DNA of 64,000 bases from Flavobacterium sp. UBA6721. Lineage in GTDB: Bacteria; Bacteroidota; Bacteroidia; Flavobacteriales; Flavobacteriaceae. Both the position numbers and the translations under genes were made by a program. The DNA lies in contig DKIJ01000031.1 in NCBI GenBank assembly GCA_002454195.1, positions 61,527-125,526 on the forward strand, given 5' to 3'. Below, in pieces: positions 8,786 through 17,785 of the stretch. The notes beneath the pieces were generated by a model, which had not been told where the DNA came from, ran no database searches, and was given only the letters and a program-made list of their open reading frames with translations. How positions within the stretch are numbered: the stretch's first letter is position 1; each line of letters opens with the position of its first letter.

Positions 8786-10870
8786 TTAATATTTATCAAT
8801 TAATTCAAACAAACGTTTTCTATTCAAGGGCTTAGTTATATAATCATCAAAACCTGCTTTTTCAATTTTAGCTTTATCTTCTGAAGAAGAATAAGCTGTC
8901 TGGGCTATAATAATTAATTGTGGACGAATAGGCCTTATCAGTTCAATGGCTTCAAACCCATTCATGACAGGCATTTTGATATCCATTAAAACCAAATCAA
9001 TATCAGAATTATTGATGCAAATATCTACTGCCTCCTGTCCATTTACGGCTCTTATAATCTGATAACCTTTATCTTTCATCATTTTTTGAAACAATAAAAA
9101 ATTTAAATTATCATCTTCAGCTATCAAAATTACCCTATTCTGGGATTTTGCTAATTCTTTTTCACGGATTGGCTTAACCACTATATGCTCCACTTTTGCA
9201 TATTTCAAAGGAATTGAAAAATAAAAGATAGAACCTTCTCCTACTTTTGACTCCAGACTAATAGTTCCTCCCAGAATTTCTATATAAGCCTTAGAAATAG
9301 AAAGTCCCAGTCCCAATCCTCCTACTGTTATAGACTGATCATTTTCTATACGCTTAAATCGGTCAAAAACATGCTTATGATGATTTTCATCAATTCCCGA
9401 ACCCGTGTCCTGTATGGTAAAATGAATTAATTTTTCTTCTTCATTAATCTCATACTTAAAAGTTACCAGACCTTCATCGGTATACTTGATTGCATTTGTC
9501 AATAAATTAATTACAACTTGTTTTAATTTAATCGCATCTGTAACAATATTATAATCCGCAGGAACAGAACTCTTGTATAACTTAAACTTTAAAGGTTTCT
9601 TTTTCGGTATTGTTACCTTAACCGTTTTATAAAGTTCTTCAATACAGGATTCCAAGTTGATTTCAGTAAAATTCGGTGTTATCTGATTGGTATCAATTTT
9701 TGACATTTCAATCAAATCATCAATAATTGATGTTAAATTTTTTCCGTTTTGTTGAATGATAGTCAGATATTCTATTCGTTCTTCTTCACTAAGTTCTGTG
9801 TTCAAAATAAGATCTGTAAAACCATTAATAGCGTTCATTGGCGTTCTTATCTCATGAGATAGATTTGCCAAAAAAGAAGCCTTTAACAAATCCCCTTCTT
9901 CCGCCTTGAGTTTAGCCTTAATTAAAGCCGTTTTTTGATTGTTGTTTTCTTCAAACAGATTACCTATATAACTAAACTCTCCACTAGTCTTTTTCAACTC
10001 AGCTATAGCACTCAAACTCCCCCTTTGAAGCGCTCTTCGCACGAAATACAATGGGCGATAAACTAATTTTTGTGTGTAATAAATACTTACTACTAAATAC
10101 ACTATAAAAACAGTAATGATGATATATAAAATTCGAATAGTATTCTCAAAAAACACATCAAAATTTCGCTCAAAAAGTAATTTACCAATAAGTAAACCTC
10201 TGGAGTTTTTTAAAGGATAAACAGTACTAACAATATGCCTTTGCTCATCTCTATTTTCATCACTATTTAAAAAAGCAATTTTGGACGTTGTAATTTTTTC
10301 TAAGTTCTTTATAAATTTTTGATTAATTAAACGAACAGCAAAAAAGTAACCAAAAGGCTTTGTCTTTATTTTTAAAGGATCGTCTGAAGGATGAATCGTA
10401 GCACCCGTTACTTCTACAATACCTTCGGGAATTTTTATATAGAATTTTGCTACTCTTTTTTTATCCAAAACAAGCATAGCTTGCCTCGGAATAAAATCAA
10501 TAGTCTTAATTACAGCAGTTGGGGTACGGGTTATAAACTTTTTATTTTGATCATAAACCCCTAAGTAATCGGCACCGTAAATATCTAATTCATTACTAAT
10601 AGTCTCATCATACCAGCTTTGTTTTTTTGTTTTAATAAATTCAACAAACTCATCCCAGTTGGTATCATTCTTTAAAGCCGTGAGTATAGGTTTTGATTCT
10701 AATAATAATAATTCATTGATTTTGCTTTCAAATAATTCCACCGAATTACGATAAGCATCCTTTTCTGTCTTATTAATATAATACAATAAAACAGCATAAA
10801 GAATCAAAAAAACTACACTTGAAGAAACAATTAAACAAAGTATTTTAGGGGACGTTTTTTTTAATGTCAT
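8786..10870 (-). CDS. CHASE4-type hybrid sensor histidine kinase
   Basis: About 694 residues from the ATG at 10870 (MTLKKTSPK). The first membrane segment is at about 10-31, followed by an extracytoplasmic sensor of CHASE4 type (about 50-240, with TNWDEF and GATIHPSDDP). A second membrane helix lies at about 247-265. Then come a HisKA domain with the phosphorylatable His339 in FLANLSHEIRTPMN, a HATPase domain with GLGLGLSIS, and a C-terminal receiver with the acceptor Asp in LVLMDIKMP. No DNA-binding output is present, so the phosphate must be passed on or the receiver is regulatory. The ligand is unknown. It is linked to the porin-like gene directly downstream. Confidence 0.9.
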   Translation of the reverse strand: MTLKKTSPKILCLIVSSSVVFLILYAVLLYYINKTEKDAYRNSVELFESKINELLLLESKPILTALKNDTNWDEFVEFIKTKKQSWYDETISNELDIYGADYLGVYDQNKKFITRTPTAVIKTIDFIPRQAMLVLDKKRVAKFYIKIPEGIVEVTGATIHPSDDPLKIKTKPFGYFFAVRLINQKFIKNLEKITTSKIAFLNSDENRDEQRHIVSTVYPLKNSRGLLIGKLLFERNFDVFFENTIRILYIIITVFIVYLVVSIYYTQKLVYRPLYFVRRALQRGSLSAIAELKKTSGEFSYIGNLFEENNNQKTALIKAKLKAEEGDLLKASFLANLSHEIRTPMNAINGFTDLILNTELSEEERIEYLTIIQQNGKNLTSIIDDLIEMSKIDTNQITPNFTEINLESCIEELYKTVKVTIPKKKPLKFKLYKSSVPADYNIVTDAIKLKQVVINLLTNAIKYTDEGLVTFKYEINEEEKLIHFTIQDTGSGIDENHHKHVFDRFKRIENDQSITVGGLGLGLSISKAYIEILGGTISLESKVGEGSIFYFSIPLKYAKVEHIVVKPIREKELAKSQNRVILIAEDDNLNFLLFQKMMKDKGYQIIRAVNGQEAVDICINNSDIDLVLMDIKMPVMNGFEAIELIRPIRPQLIIIAQTAYSSSEDKAKIEKAGFDDYITKPLNRKRLFELIDKY

Positions 10871-11042
10871 ATAGCCGATAACTAAAAATTTAATATTAAA
10901 AAGATTAAATTTATAAAAAAAACAAAGCAATACTCCTTAAATTCAAATTATTCGTCAAACTACATTGAAATTATTTTTCAACCCAAAAAACATTCAAATT
11001 TTTAATACAAAAATCAAACAGAAAGTTACAAAAGAAACAGTT

Positions 11043-14000
11043 TTATTCTTCTTTTCCTCCCAATAGCTCCATCAATTCCAAAGCTCTTCTGGTTGATTTT
11101 ACGTTATCAAAAGTCAGCAATAAACGTAAACCATTAGCGGTTTGTTTTTCTTTCATTTTGCAAAGTGTTGGATTTTTTTGAACAAAGACTAAAACTTTAT
11201 GAAAACGATTCGACTGGTAAAAATCCGATTGTTGATCAGAAACAAAATAACCTATCATTTTCCCTTGTTTCATCACCAATTTTTCGATTCCCACACGAGT
11301 AGCCACCCATTTGATTCGGATACTATTCATTAACGCATTAGCTCTTTGAGGCAAAGGACCAAAACGGTCAATGAGTTTATTTTGGAAAACCTGCAATTCC
11401 TCTTCATTTTTAATGGCGCTCAATTCGTTATACAAATTCATACGCTCCGAAATATTATTGATGTATTCATCCGAAAACAACAACTCAAAATCGGTGTCAA
11501 TTTGCAGGTCTTTTACGTATTCTTTGGTTTCAATATCATTCTCAACCGGATACAAATCTTTGAATTCGTTTTCTTTCAGCTCTTCAATTGCCTCGTTCAT
11601 AATTTTCTGATAGGTATCGAAACCAATTTCGTTAATAAAACCGGATTGTTCTCCTCCCAATAAATCTCCAGCACCACGAATTTCCAAATCCTTCATGGCA
11701 ATATTGAATCCGCTACCCAATTCAGAAAATTGCTCCAAAGCCTGAATACGTTTTCGGGCTTCCTCAGTCATCGACGAATAAGGCGGGCAAATAAAATAAC
11801 AGAAGGCTTTCTTATTACTTCTTCCCACACGTCCACGCATTTGATGCAAATCCGAGAGACCAAAATTATTGGCATTATTGATAAAAATGGTATTGGCATT
11901 AGGTACATCCAATCCACTTTCGATAATAGTCGTCGCTACCAAAACATCAAATTCACCATTCATAAAAGCCAACATCAGTTCTTCGAGTTTTTTACCGTCC
12001 ATTTGTCCATGACCAATTCCCACTTTAGCATTGGGCACCAAACGCTGAATCATTCCGGCTACTTCTTTGATATTTTCAATGCGGTTATTGATAAAATAGA
12101 CCTGACCGTTACGCTGAATTTCATACGAAATCGCATCACGAATTACTTCCTCATTAAAACCTACTACATTCGTTTCAATAGGATATCTATTGGGCGGAGG
12201 TGTTGTAATAACTGACAAATCACGAGCTGCCATTAATGAAAACTGCAAGGTTCTAGGAATTGGCGTTGCTGTTAAAGTCAGCGTATCCACATTGGCAGCA
12301 ATAGTTTTTAATTTGTCTTTTACGTTTACACCAAACTTCTGTTCTTCGTCTACAATCAACAAACCTAAATCTTTAAAAACGACATTTTTGTTCACCAATT
12401 GATGTGTTCCAATCACAATATCTAATTTCCCTTCAGCTAATTCTTTTAGGGTTTCTGCCTTTTGTTTGGCTGTTCTAAAACGATTCAAATAGCCAATTTT
12501 TACTGGCATATCTTTCAATCGCTCCGAAAAAGTTCGGAAATGCTGATAGGCCAAAATAGTTGTTGGCACCAAAACCGCCACCTGTTTACTATTATCCACT
12601 GCTTTGAAAGCGGCACGAATAGCGACTTCTGTTTTTCCAAAACCTACGTCTCCACAAACCAAACGATCCATTGGGCGGTCGCTCTCCATATCGGCTTTTA
12701 CTTCGGCTGTCGATTTGATTTGGTCCGGTGTATCTTCATAAATGAACGAACTTTCTAATTCGTTTTGCAAATAACTATCGGGCGCGTATTGAAAACCTTT
12801 TTCCAATCGCCTTTTAGCATACAATTGAATCAGGTTGAATGCAATATGCTTGACTCTGGCTTTGGTCTTTTGCTTTAAAGCTTTCCATGCATTCGAGCCT
12901 AATTTGTATATTTTTGGTGGCGTTCCATCTTTGCCGTTGTATTTTGAAATTTTGTGTAGCGAATGAATACTCACATACACAATATCATTATCAGCATATA
13001 CCAATTTAATGGCTTCCTGCGTTTTGCCTTCGACCTGAATTTTTTGCAATCCACCAAATTTCCCAATTCCGTGGTCAATATGTGTCACATAATCGCCCAC
13101 TGAAAGTGTAGTCAGCTCTTTTAAGGTGATATTCTGTTTTTTAGAATAACCGTTTTTGATGCTAAATTTATGGTAGCGCTCAAAAATTTGGTGATCGGTA
13201 TAGCATGAAATTTGGTTCTCTTCGTCAATAAAACCTTGATACATAGGCAACACAACGGTATTGTATTGCTTACGGATATTCTCCGAATTGGCTTCATCTA
13301 GGGTTTCAAAAATATCATGAAAACGCTTTGCCTGAGCCTCATTCGAACAAAACAAATAATTTTTATAGCCATTAAAATGATTCTCGCTCAAATTATTCAA
13401 CAACAAATCAAATTGTTTGTTGAACGAAGGTTGCGGATAAATGTGAAATTCAAACTTTTTAGTGGTTCTGAAAATCGCTTTTGAACTTAATTCGACAACT
13501 GAAAAATCCAACGCACGTTTTACAAAAGCTTTTTGGTCTAAAAATAATTGCTCAGGTGTAGCGTGCTTGATATCCTTAGACAATTTCTCAAAAGCTTCTT
13601 CGGCACGGGCAAATTGTTTGTCTAATTGCGCTAAAACATCTTCCGTATTCTGTATAAAAAGAACGGTTTTCTCTGAAATATAATCTAAGAAACTCTCTCT
13701 ATTTTCCTGAAAAACTTTGTTTTCGACATTAGGAATTATGGTGATTTTCTTTTGCTGTTCAATCGACAATTGGGTAGCCACATCAAAAGTTCGGATACTT
13801 TCGACCTCATCGCCAAAAAACTCAATTCGGTACGGATTATCATTCGAAAATGAAAATACATCTACAATTCCACCACGCACTGAAAACTCACCGGGTTCCG
13901 TAATAAAATCAACCCTTTTGAATTCGTATTCGAATAAAACTTCATTGATAAAATCAATTGAAACCTTATCGCCAACAGTTACCTTGAGAGTATTTTTGTC

Positions 14001-14426
14001 CAAATCACGCCGAGTTACTACTTTTTCAAATAGCGCTTCAGGATAACTGACTATAACAGCTGGTTTTTTGCGCGAATTAATTCGGTTCAACACCTCTGCA
14101 CGAAGCAATACATTGGCATTATCCGTCTCTTCAATTTGGTACGGACGACGATAGGAACTAGGATAAAACAACACATCTTCCTCACCTACCATTTGTTCTA
14201 AATCGTTCAAATAATAAGCTGCTTCTTCTTTATTATTTAAAATAAGTAAAAAAGGAAGTTCCGCTTTTTTAAACACCGAACGAATAACAAACGACATGGC
14301 CGAACCTAACAATCCACTTAGATGTAATTTGGCACCCTGCTTCTCTTCTAACGCTTTGGTAATTTGTATTGTTTTAGGAGAAGTTTCGTAAATAGTATAA
14401 AGGGCAGATTTACTCAACTCTCGCAT
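11043..14426 (-). CDS. mfd: Transcription-repair coupling factor Mfd
   Basis: A 1127-residue SF2 translocase that releases RNA polymerase stalled at DNA lesions and recruits UvrA. The N-terminal UvrB-like module contains GEFSVRGGIVDVFSF. The RNA-polymerase-interacting domain follows (LSVGDYVTHIDHGIGKF). The RecG-like motor carries Walker A GDVGFGKTEVAIRA, DEEQ box LIVDEEQKFGV, TATPIPRTLQFS and the GRVGRSNKKAF motif. A C-terminal TRCF domain closes the protein. Length is close to E. coli Mfd (1148). The start overlaps the end of the upstream lipoprotein gene by 17 bp, indicating translational coupling. Confidence 0.97.
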   Translation of the reverse strand: MRELSKSALYTIYETSPKTIQITKALEEKQGAKLHLSGLLGSAMSFVIRSVFKKAELPFLLILNNKEEAAYYLNDLEQMVGEEDVLFYPSSYRRPYQIEETDNANVLLRAEVLNRINSRKKPAVIVSYPEALFEKVVTRRDLDKNTLKVTVGDKVSIDFINEVLFEYEFKRVDFITEPGEFSVRGGIVDVFSFSNDNPYRIEFFGDEVESIRTFDVATQLSIEQQKKITIIPNVENKVFQENRESFLDYISEKTVLFIQNTEDVLAQLDKQFARAEEAFEKLSKDIKHATPEQLFLDQKAFVKRALDFSVVELSSKAIFRTTKKFEFHIYPQPSFNKQFDLLLNNLSENHFNGYKNYLFCSNEAQAKRFHDIFETLDEANSENIRKQYNTVVLPMYQGFIDEENQISCYTDHQIFERYHKFSIKNGYSKKQNITLKELTTLSVGDYVTHIDHGIGKFGGLQKIQVEGKTQEAIKLVYADNDIVYVSIHSLHKISKYNGKDGTPPKIYKLGSNAWKALKQKTKARVKHIAFNLIQLYAKRRLEKGFQYAPDSYLQNELESSFIYEDTPDQIKSTAEVKADMESDRPMDRLVCGDVGFGKTEVAIRAAFKAVDNSKQVAVLVPTTILAYQHFRTFSERLKDMPVKIGYLNRFRTAKQKAETLKELAEGKLDIVIGTHQLVNKNVVFKDLGLLIVDEEQKFGVNVKDKLKTIAANVDTLTLTATPIPRTLQFSLMAARDLSVITTPPPNRYPIETNVVGFNEEVIRDAISYEIQRNGQVYFINNRIENIKEVAGMIQRLVPNAKVGIGHGQMDGKKLEELMLAFMNGEFDVLVATTIIESGLDVPNANTIFINNANNFGLSDLHQMRGRVGRSNKKAFCYFICPPYSSMTEEARKRIQALEQFSELGSGFNIAMKDLEIRGAGDLLGGEQSGFINEIGFDTYQKIMNEAIEELKENEFKDLYPVENDIETKEYVKDLQIDTDFELLFSDEYINNISERMNLYNELSAIKNEEELQVFQNKLIDRFGPLPQRANALMNSIRIKWVATRVGIEKLVMKQGKMIGYFVSDQQSDFYQSNRFHKVLVFVQKNPTLCKMKEKQTANGLRLLLTFDNVKSTRRALELMELLGGKEE

Positions 14427-15075
14427 CGTTAGGATTAATAATTGCTCTTGTACTTGAAGGCATCATCGAGCCATTTGGCATCATTGGACCGTTAGGAATC
14501 GCTCTTGCCGAGTCCAACAACATTCTTCTCATCTCGTCTTCCCCTTCTTCAACTGGAATTTTACTTTTCTCTGTTATTATATCCATTTGACGTTGCAAAG
14601 TGGCCAATTCTCTATTGACTTCGCCTACTAATTGCACTACTTTTTTATCCGGAATATTATCAAGATGGATGTACATATCCAGTAATCGCACCTTAGTAAT
14701 CAAAACCTGAATACGGCTTTTAATTTGTGGTTTATCAAATAATGGTGGAATATTCACGTTCAACACCATGGCTTTTTTTGAAATCGCATCCGATTTTTGT
14801 TGGAATGCGCCAATCGTTTTTTTAGGTTTTTGTGCCAATTCCTGCATGAACATACGAAGTTCATTCCAGGATTTTATACTTTCTTCTGTAGCCTCATTGA
14901 TGGGTTCATCATAAAAATCCCAGCCTTTCTGGATGTTTTCAAAAATGACTTTTTTCTTTTGGGCGTCTTTGAGCTGTTCAGCTAGTCTTTTTCGATTGTC
15001 TTCTTCCTTACAAGAAACCATCAAAAGCAACAAACCAAATATATAGAATAGCTTGTATTTCATCGTAATTTTCAT
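14410..15075 (-). CDS. Putative lipoprotein of unknown function upstream of mfd
   Basis: A 221-residue protein with a lipoprotein signal (LLLLMVSCKEED). The lipidated Cys is followed by a highly charged, mostly helical domain, probably coiled coil (about 25-180). The C-terminal tail is low-complexity and rich in Pro, Met, Ser and Asn. I do not recognise a family. An alternative ATG four codons in (15063) would shorten the signal peptide. Its 3' end overlaps mfd by 17 bp, though a functional tie to repair is not implied. Confidence 0.7.
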   Translation of the reverse strand: MKITMKYKLFYIFGLLLLMVSCKEEDNRKRLAEQLKDAQKKKVIFENIQKGWDFYDEPINEATEESIKSWNELRMFMQELAQKPKKTIGAFQQKSDAISKKAMVLNVNIPPLFDKPQIKSRIQVLITKVRLLDMYIHLDNIPDKKVVQLVGEVNRELATLQRQMDIITEKSKIPVEEGEDEMRRMLLDSARAIPNGPMMPNGSMMPSSTRAIINPNDARVE

Positions 15076-15254
15076 TGAACCGCAAAGTTACAAAGTAAAA
15101 CTAATTTCGTACACTTCTTTAAGTAAAGAATAACAACCGATAAGTGTAAGAATATTTTTATTAGATTTGTTCTTGATAATCTTTGTGGATTCGAATTAAA
15201 ATTAAATCCTATCCACTCTAGTTTATTGAAACAAAATCTTACATTATCAAAAAA

Positions 15255-15719
15255 ATGATACTACATAAAAACCTCATTTTTAGTTTTTTTGCTTTTTTCC
15301 TATTCATGCTGTCTACAGGATGTAAACATATAGATTATCAAACCTTAATTATCAATACAAAAAGTAATGAAATATCTCTTTTAAAATCGAATGATTTTAT
15401 TATTAATTCAATTAGTATTGATTATTTAGGTAAAAATTATTTTTCTCTAGCTTTAATAAATAAATTAAAAGGAACCAATAAAATATTACTAATAAAACCG
15501 GATAATAATTACAAAATTTATCTAAATAATTTAAAAAAATTAACCTGCAAAGATGATATAAATCTAAATGTAGTAATTAGAAAAAAAGACTCAAAAACTA
15601 AATTAACTAGTGATATTGCAAATAATTACAAACATTCCAAAGATATTCAAGTACTAAAATCATATAAATTTGATCTATGCTTTAAAATTGTTGACACAGT
15701 GAAAATAATGTATCGATAA
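15255..15719 (+). CDS. Small putative lipoprotein, unrecognised
   Basis: A 154-residue product with a signal peptide and lipobox LSTGC, then a Lys/Asn/Ile-rich domain with two further Cys residues (Cys near TCKDD and DLCFK) that could form a disulfide. I know no family for it. The codon use is extremely AT-rich even against its neighbours, and it stands alone between mfd-side genes and the M1 peptidase. This suggests a recently gained or fast-evolving gene. The lipoprotein signal makes real coding likely. Confidence 0.6.
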   Translation: MILHKNLIFSFFAFFLFMLSTGCKHIDYQTLIINTKSNEISLLKSNDFIINSISIDYLGKNYFSLALINKLKGTNKILLIKPDNNYKIYLNNLKKLTCKDDINLNVVIRKKDSKTKLTSDIANNYKHSKDIQVLKSYKFDLCFKIVDTVKIMYR

Positions 15720-15787
15720 AATCGAAACCCAATCGCTCAGATAGAGACAAACTTTAGCGCAGGCATTTGACTGTGACCTTTAAAACA

Positions 15788-15824
15788 AAACCCGACAGCT
15801 TTCTAAAAACTGTCGGGTTTATTG
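15788..15824. terminator. Bidirectional intrinsic terminator
   Basis: A perfect 11-bp stem, AAACCCGACAG (15788-15798) with CTGTCGGGTTT (15810-15820), has T/A tracts on both sides. It sits between the convergent lipoprotein gene (15719) and the M1 peptidase gene (ends at 15847) and can serve both. Confidence 0.85.
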
Positions 15825-15846
15825 TTTCTAAATGTGACTTTAAAAA

Positions 15847-17721
15847 TTACTTCACTTCGTAACTATTATTTTCTGCTTTGACATCCGCCATTAAACCACT
15901 TGGGTCAATGGTGATTTTTTTGATGCTGCTTTTTACCACGGGAATGCTTAATTCGTATTTTGGATTCGCCCAAGTCCAATCGCTTAGGATTGTTCTTTTA
16001 ACAGCTGGATTAGCATTTGCTTTTTCAAAATACATCATGCGCAACGGAATGTAAAAATTTTCTAAAGTCCCATCTGTATATTCGACTTGTAAGTCAATAG
16101 GCATTGGCATTCTACCTATTCGCTCTAAATTAATTACTGTTTTATCTCCTTTTTCCACAACAGAAGAAATTCCGTAATCTATCGTATTGGTTGTTTGTGT
16201 CCAATCGGTTAAATACCAATCCAATTCGGCTCCCGATACACGCTCCGCTGTACGTTTAATATCATTAGGTGTAGGATGTTTGAACTTGAAATCATTGTAG
16301 TACTTCTTTATGGTTTCTGCTAATTTATCCTGACCTATAAGATAGCCCAACTGCGACAAAAAGATACTCCCTTTGATGTAAGACGAAATGCTATAAGGCC
16401 TGTTTTCATCATATCGGTCGGCATGGGTAGTTTGCGGTTGTTCCTTACCGGAATTCACCAGTGAATAATAAGCTTTATAATTTCCTTCAAATGGATTCTT
16501 GGCTTTATTGCCTAAAACTTCATTGACCGCTAAATCTTCAACGTATGTCGTAAAACCCTCGTCCATCCATGGATGCTTAGATTCATTTGATGCTAAAATA
16601 TGCTGAAACCAAGCGTGTCCTAGCTCATGTGTTGCCGTTCCAAAAGTACCTTCAAGTGATCCATTTCCTAAAATCAACGTACACATGGCATACTCCATTC
16701 CACCATCGCCTCCTTGGATAAACGAGTACTGCTTGTAGGGATAATTGCCTATATTTTTGTTGTAAAAATCCATCACCTTAACCATTAAAGGCTGCATTTT
16801 TTTCCAGTTTTCAATAATTTTAGGATTGTTTTTGTACAGGAAATGTAGGTCTACATTATTAGGGCCTTTTACCACATCATGTAGATATTCCTTATCGGCT
16901 GCCCAGGTAAAATCATGAACCATAGGTGCAATAAAATGCCAAGTTAGTTTTTTAGTTCTTCGGGAATGTTTCACAACTACTCCAGCATCTTGATAACCAT
17001 GCCCTATTTTATTAGGCTTTTGTAAATAGCCTGAACCACCCAAAACGTAATCTTTGTCAATGGTAATTTTTACATCAAAATTTCCCCAAACACCATGAAA
17101 TTCTCTGGCGATATAGGGATCGGCATGCCAACCTTCAAAATCAAATTCGGCTATTTTAGGATACCATTGTGACATGGATAAGGCTACACCTTCGGCGTTA
17201 TTTCGACCTGAACGACGAATTTGCAAAGGTACTTGTCCTTCAAAATCCAACGTAAAAGTGGTTTTCGAATGAGGCAAAATGGGCTTTGCTAAGAGCACTT
17301 CTAGAATAGTACCTTTTGTCTTTGTTGTAGCTTCAAGTCCATCTTGCTTAAAATTAGTTACTTTCAAATAACCAATTTCGTTTGGCTTTAAATTTTGAAT
17401 CCGATTTTCTTTAACAATAGAATCTCCTACTTTATTTTTTCGTACCATTCTAGCATCAGGATCTTTGATGTTATCAGCCCTTTCTGCCATTTCGCTTCCT
17501 GGTTGGAATGCATTATTATACAAATGATAATACACTTTTTTTAAAGTATCTGAAGAATTATTAGTGTACACCAATAGTTGTTTCCCTTTGTACTGATACT
17601 TTTCGGCATCTACAGCTACTTCCATTTTATAATCAACAGCTTGTTGCCAATAAGGCATTTTTTGAGCCTCAACAGAAAATGCATTTATAAAAAGGAATGC
17701 AAAAAATAGAATTTGTTTCAT
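15847..17721 (-). CDS. Secreted M1-family metallopeptidase
   Basis: A 624-residue zinc aminopeptidase of the M1 (gluzincin) family. The zinc site is HELGH (His365, Glu366, His369) with the third ligand Glu388 in WMDEGFTTYVED. The exopeptidase substrate-anchoring motif appears as GGMEYAM (340-346). A signal peptide ending SVEAQ predicts export. The architecture is an N-terminal beta domain, the catalytic domain and a C-terminal beta sandwich, without the long HEAT-repeat tail of PepN. It probably trims peptides in the periplasm or outside the cell. Confidence 0.93.
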   Translation of the reverse strand: MKQILFFAFLFINAFSVEAQKMPYWQQAVDYKMEVAVDAEKYQYKGKQLLVYTNNSSDTLKKVYYHLYNNAFQPGSEMAERADNIKDPDARMVRKNKVGDSIVKENRIQNLKPNEIGYLKVTNFKQDGLEATTKTKGTILEVLLAKPILPHSKTTFTLDFEGQVPLQIRRSGRNNAEGVALSMSQWYPKIAEFDFEGWHADPYIAREFHGVWGNFDVKITIDKDYVLGGSGYLQKPNKIGHGYQDAGVVVKHSRRTKKLTWHFIAPMVHDFTWAADKEYLHDVVKGPNNVDLHFLYKNNPKIIENWKKMQPLMVKVMDFYNKNIGNYPYKQYSFIQGGDGGMEYAMCTLILGNGSLEGTFGTATHELGHAWFQHILASNESKHPWMDEGFTTYVEDLAVNEVLGNKAKNPFEGNYKAYYSLVNSGKEQPQTTHADRYDENRPYSISSYIKGSIFLSQLGYLIGQDKLAETIKKYYNDFKFKHPTPNDIKRTAERVSGAELDWYLTDWTQTTNTIDYGISSVVEKGDKTVINLERIGRMPMPIDLQVEYTDGTLENFYIPLRMMYFEKANANPAVKRTILSDWTWANPKYELSIPVVKSSIKKITIDPSGLMADVKAENNSYEVK

Positions 17722-17738
17722 ACTAGTTGTAAAATAAA

Positions 17739-17767
17739 AAATGGAAGGATGTTAGGTCCTTCCATTT
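17739..17767 (-). terminator. Intrinsic terminator after the S8 peptidase gene
   Basis: The 11-bp stem AAATGGAAGGA (17739-17749) with TCCTTCCATTT (17757-17767), read on the minus strand, is followed by a T-rich tract. It lies between the S8 stop and the M1 start codon, so the two peptidase genes are probably separate transcription units. Confidence 0.8.
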
Positions 17768-17785
17768 AATTTCGATAAAGATAAA

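Noticed and set aside
11730..12215. A 161-codon plus-strand frame antisense to mfd.
   Set aside because: mfd is intact with all helicase motifs; the antisense product has no family features.
15076..15254. TAATCTTTG at 15177-15185 as a promoter of the small lipoprotein gene.
   Set aside because: It has three instead of two bases between TA and TTTG, and no clear -33 element at the right distance.
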